DNA of 34,705 nt, from the IMG/VR virus record IMGVR_UViG_3300000101_004790, positions 1-34,705 of that record, one strand, 5' to 3'. The position numbers and the translations under genes were made by a program. A model generated the notes under the pieces. The model ran no database searches, had not been told where the DNA came from, and was given only the letters and a program-made list of their open reading frames with translations. Shown here piece by piece: positions 1-8,320 of the stretch; position 1 is the first letter of the stretch, and each line of letters opens with the position of its first letter. Source of the DNA: a virus.

Positions 1-1773
1 AAATTATTTAGTCGTCGTCAATTACAAGCCGCGGACTCGTTTTTAATAGATGATGTTACATATTCGGGTCGAGGTTTTGCAAGTAGAAATACTCAATTAG
101 GAGCCGGATCAAAATTTCCTATAGGTCCAGAAGGACAGATTCATCAATTTGATAAAGTAAGAATAGGATTTACACCAGAATCTAAATACGGCGACCAATA
201 CGGAGTTAAATTTGGTTATTCTGGATTAGCAAATACATATACCACCAATTCTCCAATTGATGATATGTACAATAAATTTAATCTGCGAGATGATGCCACT
301 CCAAATTCATATATAAAACATCCTTTAATTTTAAGAGGCATTCAAAGAGATGGATCATCTGATCCTCAGCATTGGGGAATAAATGTAGGTCCTGGGTTAA
401 GTGGAGCATTTGATATACCAAGAGGCGGCATATTAACTGCCACGAACAGAACATTAATAGATACAGCTAGAATAGGTAAATTTTTAGCATCACCAAAAGG
501 TATAGGATTCCTAGCTAAACAAGTTGGATATCAGTTAATGAATCCAAAAGCAGATACAAGAATATATAATCCTTTATCATTAGGTTCATTGGCACCTATG
601 GTGCATATCAATAGACATGCCGGAGCATCGAATGCTCTTATAGGTGGTTTAGTCAGTGAATTAACAAATACAGATTTACATGCATCGTTAAGAAAAAATT
701 TATTTAAAAACTTTGACGGGAATAGTTCAAATAATTCAATATCGATTGGTTCGCAAATTTCTCAATTAAGTTCTAAAATAGGAGGCCCTGGATCAGTTTT
801 AGGTTTAGGTGGAACTATTATAAGAAGATATGAAGACACTAGTCTTGCAACACAATTGGATGGAACACGAGCTGGTACCTTAACTGAAATTAATGCCATA
901 TTAAATCGTTTATATCCAAATCTTCCAGCAGATTATGTATATCATCGGTATTCATATGAAACCCCATTCATAACTAAACAAGATGCAACTGAGTCGTCTA
1001 ATGAAATTAAAAGCCAATTTGGAGAAACTGAAGTTACACGTCCTTTCAAAGGACCTAAGGGCGGCGGTATTGCCAAAAACACAGAAAAAGAAAAAGGTTT
1101 AGATTATACATTGCTCCCATACAATGATATTCCTGTTAGGCCAATTGGAACAACTGCAATTATCAGAACAAAAGATGGCATTAGTGAATCATATGAAGGT
1201 AAAAGTAATTTTGGCGCCAATTTAAAAAAATTAAATGATATCTACAAAGATGTTGACCAATCGTTGATAGATTTTAAATTTAAAAGCGATGATCATGAAA
1301 TTAAATTCAAGGCATATTTAGGAACCATATCAGATACATTTGCTCCTACCTGGGATTCTACACCTGATCAAGGCCGAGCTGATCCTAGATATCAATATAC
1401 TGGGTTTGAACGATCAATATCATTAGATTTTAGAGTGGTAGTAGAACAAGGTAAATCTGAAGGTAATGCTTCTCCAGATGGATTTAAAGTTATTTGGAAT
1501 AAATTACAAAATTTAGGGCGTATGACACATCCAGTATATGGATCAGAAGGATTTTACGGACAAAAAATTGATGTTACCATAGGAAAATTATTTTCTTCAA
1601 TACCAATGATTATTACAGATTTAGGATTTGATTGGGATAATGAAAGTCCATGGGAAATAGACCCAGATTATCAAGCACCTCTTTATACAAATGTAATAAT
1701 GTCATGTACAGTGTTAGGTAAAAACCGCCCGGATAAAAATAGTAAATTATATGATATAACAGGATTAGAATAA
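1..1773 (+). CDS. Tail/baseplate structural protein, 5'-truncated by window edge
   Basis: The reading frame is open from base 1; the first internal ATG is at 265, but the 88 codons before it are uninterrupted and protein-like (Gly/Asn/Thr-rich), so the real start lies upstream of the window. About 590 residues are visible. The C-terminal part (roughly the last 100 codons) has the look of a tail-tube/baseplate junction protein: a segment with IPMIITDLGFDWD followed by a Pro-rich loop and a beta-strand ending in a short tail. The family assignment is inference from that pattern and from position. It ends in a TAATG overlap with a LysM/gp53-like baseplate gene and is followed by a hub-like gene, so it is read as part of a baseplate operon. 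No enzymatic motif, signal peptide or membrane segment is evident. Confidence 0.6.
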   Translation, partial: KLFSRRQLQAADSFLIDDVTYSGRGFASRNTQLGAGSKFPIGPEGQIHQFDKVRIGFTPESKYGDQYGVKFGYSGLANTYTTNSPIDDMYNKFNLRDDATPNSYIKHPLILRGIQRDGSSDPQHWGINVGPGLSGAFDIPRGGILTATNRTLIDTARIGKFLASPKGIGFLAKQVGYQLMNPKADTRIYNPLSLGSLAPMVHINRHAGASNALIGGLVSELTNTDLHASLRKNLFKNFDGNSSNNSISIGSQISQLSSKIGGPGSVLGLGGTIIRRYEDTSLATQLDGTRAGTLTEINAILNRLYPNLPADYVYHRYSYETPFITKQDATESSNEIKSQFGETEVTRPFKGPKGGGIAKNTEKEKGLDYTLLPYNDIPVRPIGTTAIIRTKDGISESYEGKSNFGANLKKLNDIYKDVDQSLIDFKFKSDDHEIKFKAYLGTISDTFAPTWDSTPDQGRADPRYQYTGFERSISLDFRVVVEQGKSEGNASPDGFKVIWNKLQNLGRMTHPVYGSEGFYGQKIDVTIGKLFSSIPMIITDLGFDWDNESPWEIDPDYQAPLYTNVIMSCTVLGKNRPDKNSKLYDITGLE

Positions 1774-2066
1774 TGGCAATCGATCGATATCAATTCACAA
1801 AAAAAAATCAAGACAGATATCAAATGACTAGATATCCTAAATTTCCAAAACAACAATCAGATTTATATATAATTTCACGCGAAACAGATCGCTTAGATTT
1901 ATTGGCAAACGAATTTTACAAGGATCCACGATATTGGTGGGTTTTAGCAGATGCAAATAAATTAAATAATGGTTCCATGTTAATACCAGCTGGTAAACAA
2001 ATTCGCATTCCATTTCCAATTACAGATCTACTTGAAACCCTTCGTGAATCAGAAGAGGTTAAGTAA
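1773..2066 (+). CDS. LysM-like baseplate wedge protein (T4 gp53-like)
   Basis: A 97-residue protein. Residues about 30-80 carry a LysM-like fold signature: the segment beginning DLYIISRETDRLDLLA, then YKDPRYWWVLADAN, then a hydrophobic strand ending in IPAGKQIRIPFP. The RYWW...AN...IPAGKQIRIP pattern is typical of phage gp53-type and gpX-type baseplate proteins, which help build the wedge or join hub and tube. The start overlaps the upstream stop by one base (TAATG) and its stop overlaps the next start in the same way, indicating translational coupling within the baseplate operon. A cell-wall-binding role is unlikely, since virion LysM domains of this size usually serve in assembly; that is family knowledge, not seen here. 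Confidence 0.72.
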   Translation: MAIDRYQFTKKNQDRYQMTRYPKFPKQQSDLYIISRETDRLDLLANEFYKDPRYWWVLADANKLNNGSMLIPAGKQIRIPFPITDLLETLRESEEVK

Positions 2067-3931
2067 TGGCAGGAAACTTCTTTTATAGACAATCTAAAAT
2101 TAAACAATCACAAATTGAAACAAATGCACGTATACGTAATAATGCATTTGTAACAGTTTCTAGCGGCGATTTTAAATTACCTATAGATGGTACTAGTTAT
2201 TCATCAACGTATAATCCAAATGGTACAGGAAGGGCAGCGCCAATTTTAAAAGATGTAAAAATTTCCTTGCAAGGCGAAGCTGCTTCACTACGTAAAGCTG
2301 AATTATCATTCGTATGTTTTGATCGTACTTCATTTGAAAAGGCAGAGAAGGCATTATTAACACCGGGATCTGAAATTACAATCAAATATGGTTATGTAGG
2401 ACCCGAAACTCCTTCCGAAGCCGGCGAATATGAATTCCGAGTATATGATTATTCATTTAAGATTACAAAACAAAATTATTTTGAATGTTCTTTAAAGGCA
2501 GTTGCAAAAGGACAATCCGGCGCCTTTTTTGATAAATTAGATATAAATGGACAGCAGTCATTCCCAGCTGAAACATTTGTAACTAATTATGATTTAAGAA
2601 ATGAAACATCAGAAGTAAAAAATATATTTGATTATATTGATTATCGAGTACAACTAGAAACTGGTGAAGTTGATGATGATGATTTTGATCCAGATAATGG
2701 AACATGTGGGCCTATAGGTGATGGCCTGGAAGGTCATTTTGGAGTTTTGGAAGCTCCGGATGATTATGATCCACCTACAAAATTACCAAATGGTTGGTTT
2801 ACTGGCGGTCCTCGTATAATATATATAACTCTGCAAGCCTTAGTATCGATGGTAAATAAATATATACTTAAAAATAATAAGAATAAGTACCAAATAGAAT
2901 TTGATGAAGATTATTCCGGTATAAAATATGATTATAAAACATTAGGAAAAATATGGAGCCCATCTCCATTTTTATTATTATTCCCATATCAGAAAGGATC
3001 TCCAGAAAATAATTATTCAGATGACGAAGGTGGAATAAATTGTGATGCCTTTGCTGAAAAGGATAAATCTGCATATGATGACTTTCGAATAGATGCAAAT
3101 GGAGTAGGTGGAATATTAATCTCAAGAGATTTGTTACGTGATATTCAGCGTGAATTTGATGAAAAGGCATTGAAAGAAGATGATTCTACGGAAGAAACTG
3201 AAAAGGCAAATGCAAAATTAAATCTTACTGAATTTTTCAAAAAAATATTTGCATCAATCCGCGATAATAGTGGAGGTGATTGGGACCTTGTTTTAGAGGT
3301 AGATGAATCAAAACCAGCTGGAACAATTTCCATAGTTAATAAAACAGCTCCAAATAAGGGTTCAGTGACGCCGCTAATATTACGACCTGTATCTGGTAAC
3401 AATGGTATACGTGAAATGTCATTAAGTAGCGCAGTACCAAGTGATGTACAAGCAGAAGCATTTGGCGGCGCGCCAAGTCTTAATAAAAATAAAACAGCGG
3501 CTGATATTATAGCAGAAAATGAATCAGAATTAGCAGAGGCAAGAAAAAAATATAATGAAGATTTAGGAAAACTGTTACCAAAATTAGCTGAAGGTCAAAA
3601 AGATATTCATAAAAAATCATATGCACAAGATTCTATTACTGCTGCAAAGGGATTAATAAAATCAATGGTAAATACATTAACTCCGGAAGAATTTGCTAAA
3701 GAGAATAAATTATTAGCACCAATTCCATATCCATTAACATTGGAACTTACTATTGATGGTATTGAAGGATTTAATTTTGGAGACACTATAACATCAGATT
3801 ATTTACCAGCTAGATATACAAAAAATTCTGGAATGAGAGTAGTGTTTACTGTAACTGAATATACACATACCATATCTAGCAATGATTGGAAAACACAAAT
3901 TAAAACTGTATCACGTATAGTGGGAGATTGA
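2066..3931 (+). CDS. Baseplate hub-like tail protein
   Basis: A 621-residue protein. Residues about 60-110 contain strands and a turn (KAELSFVCFDRTSFEKAEKA, then ITIKYGYVG) that resemble the first domain of gp27/gpD-type hub proteins. The last 60 residues have a Gly-rich strand (IDGIEGFNFGD), then YLPARY, then VVFTVTEYTHTISSNDWKT and a short polar end, a pattern common at the C-terminus of phage hub proteins. Between them lie an acidic, low-complexity stretch (Asp-rich near 205-212) and a coiled-coil-prone Glu/Lys-rich segment around 480-520. It directly follows the LysM-like protein with a TAATG overlap. The hub assignment is inference from pattern and order; a wedge protein is the main alternative. 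Confidence 0.5.
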   Translation: MAGNFFYRQSKIKQSQIETNARIRNNAFVTVSSGDFKLPIDGTSYSSTYNPNGTGRAAPILKDVKISLQGEAASLRKAELSFVCFDRTSFEKAEKALLTPGSEITIKYGYVGPETPSEAGEYEFRVYDYSFKITKQNYFECSLKAVAKGQSGAFFDKLDINGQQSFPAETFVTNYDLRNETSEVKNIFDYIDYRVQLETGEVDDDDFDPDNGTCGPIGDGLEGHFGVLEAPDDYDPPTKLPNGWFTGGPRIIYITLQALVSMVNKYILKNNKNKYQIEFDEDYSGIKYDYKTLGKIWSPSPFLLLFPYQKGSPENNYSDDEGGINCDAFAEKDKSAYDDFRIDANGVGGILISRDLLRDIQREFDEKALKEDDSTEETEKANAKLNLTEFFKKIFASIRDNSGGDWDLVLEVDESKPAGTISIVNKTAPNKGSVTPLILRPVSGNNGIREMSLSSAVPSDVQAEAFGGAPSLNKNKTAADIIAENESELAEARKKYNEDLGKLLPKLAEGQKDIHKKSYAQDSITAAKGLIKSMVNTLTPEEFAKENKLLAPIPYPLTLELTIDGIEGFNFGDTITSDYLPARYTKNSGMRVVFTVTEYTHTISSNDWKTQIKTVSRIVGD

Positions 3932-3932
3932 T

Positions 3933-4490
3933 ATGCAAAGACCTGTTTATACACCAAAATTTAAAATAGAAACTGGATTTTATACTAAAGGTTTAGAATA
4001 TATGACTTTAGATAATAAAGAATATATAGGCGTATACCATAAATATCCTAACGGTGCAGTATATTCAGAAGCTATCTTTAATGATTATAGTATTGAACTA
4101 CAAGAGTATTCCATGGCAGTTGAATCAGAAAAACCTGGAATATATTTTGAGTTGACTGGTAAACGATTTAATAATTATATATCGCCGATATATTATTACC
4201 CAGATCTTAAAGATGCTGATTATAAATTAGCAAATTTTACAAGATATTTTGTTCAGCGTAAAAATAATTTATCTGAAATATTAGAGATAAATAAGGATTC
4301 ATATAAATCGATAAATGCCGCGAATAAAGTCGGTATAGATTCTGGATTATATAACAAAACATTGATTAAATGGTCAATCACCGGTCCTATAGATTCAGTA
4401 CGTGCTGCAAATCATCGAGTTATATTTAATTCAGATATATCAGACCTAGATTCTTATTTAACTGATTTAATAGAATTTTACAAGTATTAA
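3933..4490 (+). CDS. Hypothetical protein, end of baseplate operon
   Basis: A 185-residue soluble protein, not recognised. It is rich in Tyr, Asn and Ile with no membrane segment, Cys cluster or catalytic motif. It starts one base after the hub-like gene stop (TGATATG), so it is co-transcribed and probably virion-associated. The next 40 bases hold a strong promoter for the polymerase-like gene, so this appears to be the last gene of the tail block. Confidence 0.6.
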   Translation: MQRPVYTPKFKIETGFYTKGLEYMTLDNKEYIGVYHKYPNGAVYSEAIFNDYSIELQEYSMAVESEKPGIYFELTGKRFNNYISPIYYYPDLKDADYKLANFTRYFVQRKNNLSEILEINKDSYKSINAANKVGIDSGLYNKTLIKWSITGPIDSVRAANHRVIFNSDISDLDSYLTDLIEFYKY

Positions 4491-4492
4491 CA

Positions 4493-4523
4493 TTTGGTAG
4501 ATTGAAATATTTTTCTTATATTG
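4493..4523 (+). promoter_or_regulatory. Bacteroidota-type phage promoter 1
   Basis: TTTG at 4493-4496, 20 nt, then TATATTG at 4517-4523. The fuller shared pattern is TTTGGTAGA near -33 and TTTCTTATATT around -7. The same arrangement with identical spacing recurs upstream of five other genes. The predicted transcription start is at or very near the ATG at 4530, giving a leaderless or almost leaderless mRNA. Confidence 0.82.
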
Positions 4524-4529
4524 CTATAC

Positions 4530-5879
4530 ATGCAGATAATCGAAGATGAAATAGAGTTACAAAAAGTGTTAATGTCATTAAATGCCGGTGATTCATTCTG
4601 GATTCCAATTTACTCGGATCCATTCCAGCATTATATGAATAATCGTATTAGTTTTATATACATATATTCAATTGCAGATGATATTGATTATGTGTTACCT
4701 TTCCGTCATATGGACTGTATAAACCTCAATACCGAACGTTTACAGGACCTTACTAGTAGTCATGATATATATGTCTTAGCCAAGAAACGGTTCGCTCATT
4801 TCAATGCTAATAAATGTTATGATGCGGATATGGTCGCATGGTGGCAAACACATCGAATGTTACCATTAAATGAAACAAATACAGTTGCCCATGATGTTTG
4901 GAATCGGTGGTGGCATAATGAAACAAATACATATGACTGGTTACCAATAACATGTCATATAGATCGGTGTATTGCAATGCGTATAAAATTTATGGAATCA
5001 TATGCAACATTTGAAAAGACAGATAAATTTGAAGCATATGAACAAATGATTACAGATAATTTGTATGCAATAGAAAATTCTGGATTGCAAGTTGATTATA
5101 CAAAATTTTTAGAAAAGTTTAAATCAAATGGCATTCATAATCATAAAGCATATTCAGAATATAACATGTATACAACTACAGGCCGCCCATCTAATAAATT
5201 TGGAGGTGTAAATTATGCGGCATTGAATAAAGAGGATGGTTGCCGTGAATCATTTATAAGCCGTTGGGAAAGAGGCATGTTATTGGAAATGGACTTTGAT
5301 GCATATCATCCACGCTTAATAGCAGATATTATAGGATACAATTTACCAGAAGGATCCATTCATGAATATTTTGGTAAACAATATTTTGGAAAGGATGAAT
5401 TATCTGAATCAGAATATGAAGATTCTAAAAAAATCACATTTAGGTTATTATATGGAGGTATAGATAAAGACTTTGAAACAATACCATTTTTTGGTAAAGT
5501 TAAAGAATTTATAAAGGTGTTATGGTCTCAATTTAAAAAGAATGGCCATGTACTTACTCCATACTTTAAACGACCTTTATATGCCAATCATTTACATGAT
5601 ATGAATCCTAATAAATTGTTTAATTACTTATTACAGGCCTCGGAAACCGAAAATAACCTACATGTGATAAATGATGTTAATGCATTGATATCAGAATATA
5701 ACACAAAATTAATATTATATACATATGATTCATTGTTATTTGATTTTGATCTACGAGATGGTAAAGAATTAATGATAAAAATAAAAAATGTTATGTCACA
5801 AGCAGGTAAATATCCAGTTAAAATTAAAGCTGGCGTAAATTATCATGCCATGTCTGATATGACTTCTAAAATTGTTTAA
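4530..5879 (+). CDS. Family A DNA polymerase-like protein, exonuclease-less
   Basis: A 449-residue protein. The C-terminal half carries all polymerase A landmarks: a TTTGRPSNKFGGVNYAAL segment like the Pol I TGRLSS...PNLQN region; motif A with D255 (LLEMDFDAYHPR); motif B/O-helix with K300, F304, Y308 and G309; and motif C with D400 (YTYDSLLF). The two metal-binding Asp residues are kept, but Pol I E710 is replaced by H260, R754 by Y296, and the motif C His-Asp-Glu by Tyr-Asp-Ser. Motif A to C spans about 145 residues, against 177 in Klenow, so the fingers look short. No 3'-5' exonuclease motif is seen in the first 180 residues. ATG 4530 was preferred to TTG 4521, which lies inside the promoter -7 box. 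It is a second polymerase beside the family B enzyme at 17975. Confidence 0.82.
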   Translation: MQIIEDEIELQKVLMSLNAGDSFWIPIYSDPFQHYMNNRISFIYIYSIADDIDYVLPFRHMDCINLNTERLQDLTSSHDIYVLAKKRFAHFNANKCYDADMVAWWQTHRMLPLNETNTVAHDVWNRWWHNETNTYDWLPITCHIDRCIAMRIKFMESYATFEKTDKFEAYEQMITDNLYAIENSGLQVDYTKFLEKFKSNGIHNHKAYSEYNMYTTTGRPSNKFGGVNYAALNKEDGCRESFISRWERGMLLEMDFDAYHPRLIADIIGYNLPEGSIHEYFGKQYFGKDELSESEYEDSKKITFRLLYGGIDKDFETIPFFGKVKEFIKVLWSQFKKNGHVLTPYFKRPLYANHLHDMNPNKLFNYLLQASETENNLHVINDVNALISEYNTKLILYTYDSLLFDFDLRDGKELMIKIKNVMSQAGKYPVKIKAGVNYHAMSDMTSKIV

Positions 5880-5902
5880 TATTTATTTAAAAGAAAGTGT
5901 TT

Positions 5903-7129
5903 ATGAACAAAGAAAGCATTATACGCGAATGGTTTTACCGACTTCCTAATGGATATGCAACAGCACCTTATTCGGAAAAAGAAATGAACGTGCTACATGA
6001 AGTTCTAACAGAGAATGGAATAAATGGCTCGATATTTGTTAAAGAAGTAGATCAATTAGATCAGGCATTTCATGATGCTAAACCAATAGAAGATGAAGAA
6101 GCTGTTAATATAAGAGAAGCATTAGTTAAGATTGGTGATAAAAAATATCAATTAAATAAAGCTGAAATTGAAAAAATTACTGGATATCTTGAAAAGGATA
6201 TGAAGAAAAAAGATTTTAATCCAATGTCTAGACAAACAAAAACAGCATCGGGCAAATCATTACTTCCAAAAGCTAAGCGTAAAATTGGACAATTTGCTGA
6301 AGAAGATCATTGGCAACAGTGGTTAGACACAGTAGAAGGAATTATTCCAGATAACAAATTACAAAAACTATATTTTACATTATATGATATAACTTCAGCA
6401 ACATATACTGCTAAATATATAGATGAAGTTTTAGATGAACTTTATAGCGCAGATCCAAAATCATTAGCAAAATGGTTATTTAGTCTCGATAAAGTTCCTG
6501 TAGGTGGAGGTGAGATAGGATGGGATGTGCCAAAAGATTTTTATGGATTAGCAGATATAGGAACAGCTAGAGGAGGGTCAAAAGGTACTGAAATGGGTAG
6601 AGGTGAATATTTGATACCATTTTTGTTTGATCGTGGGGAATTGGGTGGAGCGAATGCAACTCATGATGTAGATATAAATGGTAAAGGTTGGCATGTTAAA
6701 GAATTAAAAAATAGAAACACATATATTAGATTAGGTAAAAATACCTTTGCAGGTTCTAATTTAGCAAAAGCATTAACGCCAACCGGTATATCAAAAACAG
6801 AATTTGCATTAACTGCGGTTTTCAAAGAAGGAACTACAGTTCCTGGTGTGATAGAAGCATTAAATACAGAATATGGTGGGGTTGAAAATGACTCTGATGC
6901 ATTAATGAAGATACAAGAAGAATTAGATAAAGAAATGAGAGCAGATGGTATAGCATTTGGAGATGGGCAAGGAGTGATATTTTATGTTCCAGCCGAACAA
7001 AAAGTATGGTTTGTATCAACAGAAGACTGTATATGTGGTGGTGGAACGCAAGGAGCCCATACAGTAGGAATGTCTCATTCGGGCCGGCCCGAAGGTAAAT
7101 TTGCTGCACAAGCTAGAAAGATAGGATAG
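5903..7129 (+). CDS. Hypothetical protein, possible divergent nuclease-like core
   Basis: A 408-residue protein of unknown function. The start ATG at 5903 follows an A/G-rich leader; a GTG at 5897 in frame is possible. Residues about 8-40 (EWFYRLPNGYATAPYSEKE, then a short helix) form a compact N-terminal module. Residues about 60-120 are charged and helical. The middle of the C-terminal half has GRGEYLIPFLFDRGE followed by THDVDINGKGWHVKELKN, which vaguely recalls a PD-(D/E)XK layout (Asp, then Val-Lys), but the position two before the Lys is His, not Asp/Glu. A Gly/Cys-rich loop with CICGGGTQG lies near the C-terminus. It sits between the polymerase A-like gene and small unknowns. Confidence 0.55.
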   Translation: MNKESIIREWFYRLPNGYATAPYSEKEMNVLHEVLTENGINGSIFVKEVDQLDQAFHDAKPIEDEEAVNIREALVKIGDKKYQLNKAEIEKITGYLEKDMKKKDFNPMSRQTKTASGKSLLPKAKRKIGQFAEEDHWQQWLDTVEGIIPDNKLQKLYFTLYDITSATYTAKYIDEVLDELYSADPKSLAKWLFSLDKVPVGGGEIGWDVPKDFYGLADIGTARGGSKGTEMGRGEYLIPFLFDRGELGGANATHDVDINGKGWHVKELKNRNTYIRLGKNTFAGSNLAKALTPTGISKTEFALTAVFKEGTTVPGVIEALNTEYGGVENDSDALMKIQEELDKEMRADGIAFGDGQGVIFYVPAEQKVWFVSTEDCICGGGTQGAHTVGMSHSGRPEGKFAAQARKIG

Positions 7130-7138
7130 GAAAATATT

Positions 7139-7525
7139 TTGAAAACACAACTATTATGCACATTTGCACATAAGAGAGATTTGGAGTTGGTAGCAGATTA
7201 TGTGTCAAAGTCATACATTATCTCAGAAAAGAGATTGTTTGTGTTTGAAGATGCAAATAGCAGAGCAGACTTATACGTAACTTATAACGTTGAACCAGAT
7301 GATTATGGTAAAACACCAAATACCATAATGATACATAGAAAAAAAGAAACTAACACATTATACACGGTAAATGCATTGAATGCAATTATTAGAAAAACAA
7401 ATAACGGTGTATTAGATAAAAAGTTTATTATCAATTGGCCAATATATGAAAATTCATTAATGTTAAATGATGGTAATGATGTGCGACATATACATTTAAA
7501 TTTATTCAAAAGAATCGATTTATAA
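7139..7525 (+). CDS. Conserved-looking hypothetical protein, TTG start
   Basis: A 128-residue soluble protein, function unknown. It begins with TTG at 7139 preceded by a purine-rich GATAGGAAAA; no in-frame ATG lies nearby, and the N-terminus MKTQLLCTFAHKRDLE looks natural. A central segment IMIHRKKETNTLYTVNALN is followed by a WPIYENSLML strand. From memory, proteins of this shape occur in marine T4-like phages without known role; that recollection is not a database result. It starts nine bases after the upstream stop. Confidence 0.6.
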   Translation: MKTQLLCTFAHKRDLELVADYVSKSYIISEKRLFVFEDANSRADLYVTYNVEPDDYGKTPNTIMIHRKKETNTLYTVNALNAIIRKTNNGVLDKKFIINWPIYENSLMLNDGNDVRHIHLNLFKRIDL

Positions 7526-7528
7526 CAC

Positions 7529-7543
7529 ATATTTATATTAAAT
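7529..7543 (+). promoter_or_regulatory. Candidate -33-less promoter box (ATATTTATA class)
   Basis: A 15-base ATATTTATATTAAAT that recurs exactly at 7940-7954 and has the core ATATTTATA also seen at 12725 and 30347. No TTTG lies 20 nt upstream. T4-like late promoters have only a -10-type box, so a late-promoter role is plausible but inferred. Confidence 0.35.
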
Positions 7544-7553
7544 CGGAGTACTC

Positions 7554-7910
7554 ATGAAAAAGAATTTATTAAAAGAACAGTATGCAAGACTATTTAAAGG
7601 TCGACCAATGTCTGATGATGCAAAATTAATTAATGAAGATGTTGATCCAGGAAAATACATCGATGTAAATAAGATGCAACAAATTAATCGTTACGATGAT
7701 AGAGATGACCAAAGTATGTATGAAGATGGTGAAGAAATAACTGTTCCATTAAAAATGCCTATAGGTGGAAAAAAAGAATTTATAGCAACAGTATATAAAG
7801 ATGATGGATTTACAAGTTTCTCATTTGAAGAAAAAGATGAAGATGCAATGGATGTTGTAGGATTAGATTCATATGACGTAGGTGAGTGGATGGAAGAACA
7901 TATGTTCTAA
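7554..7910 (+). CDS. Small acidic hypothetical protein
   Basis: A 118-residue, strongly acidic protein (many Asp/Glu, especially residues 20-70 and the last 35). The N-terminus MKKNLLKEQYARLFKGRPM is basic and helical, then the chain becomes acidic, with a predicted beta region (EITVPLKMPIGGKKEFIATV) in the middle. There is a GGAG ribosome-binding site seven bases before the ATG, one of the few clear ones in the window. It lies just after a candidate -33-less promoter box. Function unknown. Confidence 0.55.
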   Translation: MKKNLLKEQYARLFKGRPMSDDAKLINEDVDPGKYIDVNKMQQINRYDDRDDQSMYEDGEEITVPLKMPIGGKKEFIATVYKDDGFTSFSFEEKDEDAMDVVGLDSYDVGEWMEEHMF

Positions 7911-7914
7911 ATGA

Positions 7915-7946
7915 TTAGGATAATTGAAAAATATTCATTATATTTA
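7915..7946 (+). promoter_or_regulatory. Degenerate TTTG-N20-TATATTTA promoter
   Basis: TTAG at 7915-7918, then 20 nt, then TATATTTA at 7939-7946. Spacing is identical to the six clear copies, but the -33 element is one base off and the conserved TTTCTTA before the -7 box is ATTCATTA. It also overlaps the ATATTTATATTAAAT box shared with 7529, so it could belong to either promoter class. Confidence 0.4.
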
Positions 7947-7968
7947 TATTAAATAAAAAGAGCAAGTT

Positions 7969-8205
7969 ATGGCAGATGTATATACATCAGATTTTAAAGC
8001 ATTTAATACCGGAGATATAATCACAGAATCTCGGGCATTAGAAAAATGGGACACCTGGTTTGGTTATCCGTACGGGTTAGCAGAAACATTTGTAATGAAA
8101 ACAACAGTTGCAGATACAAACGAATTTCTAGAAGCATTTAAAATACCATGGCGCGTTACTGCAGTAAATGTAGTGTCTGGCGTTAGACAATGGACAGTAG
8201 CTTAA
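7969..8205 (+). CDS. Small hypothetical protein
   Basis: A 78-residue soluble protein, not recognised. It has a Trp-rich centre (EKWDTWFGYPYG) and ends in VVSGVRQWTVA. The ATG follows a purine-rich AAAAAGAGCAAG leader. It is a single-gene unit between two promoter-containing gaps, so it may be made in high amounts, but nothing in the sequence gives a function. Confidence 0.55.
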   Translation: MADVYTSDFKAFNTGDIITESRALEKWDTWFGYPYGLAETFVMKTTVADTNEFLEAFKIPWRVTAVNVVSGVRQWTVA

Positions 8206-8224
8206 CAAATAACAAATAACAAAT
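8204..8224 (+). repeat. Three tandem copies of AACAAAT
   Basis: Heptamer AACAAAT repeated three times without change at 8204-8210, 8211-8217 and 8218-8224, overlapping the stop codon of the 78-residue gene. The unit puts stop codons in several frames. It precedes the gp32 promoter. Confidence 0.85.
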
Positions 8225-8249
8225 AAATTTAAACTTTTTTCAGAAAACC

Positions 8250-8280
8250 TTTGGTAGAGTGAAATAAGTTTCTTATATTA
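8250..8280 (+). promoter_or_regulatory. Bacteroidota-type phage promoter 2 (gp32)
   Basis: TTTG at 8250-8253, 20 nt, TATATTA at 8274-8280, with the shared TTTGGTAGAGTGAAATA start and TTTCTTATATTA end. It drives the SSB gene after a leader of about 35 nt that is almost pure A/T with an AAAAAGGAAAAA ribosome-binding stretch. Confidence 0.85.
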
Positions 8281-8320
8281 GCAAATAATAAATAACCATT
8301 AATAATTAAAAAGGAAAAAA

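Noticed and set aside
4521-4529. TTG start at 4521 for the polymerase A-like gene
   Set aside because: It overlaps the promoter -7 box and would lie upstream of the predicted transcript start; ATG 4530 is in frame and well placed.
6834-7109. Minus-strand open frames inside coding regions, such as this one
   Set aside because: They overlap well-supported + strand genes, have no ribosome-binding site or family pattern, and their composition is that of antisense shadows.
8204-8224. CRISPR-like or iteron repeat
   Set aside because: The unit is only 7 bases, occurs three times, has no spacers and no sign of an origin nearby.
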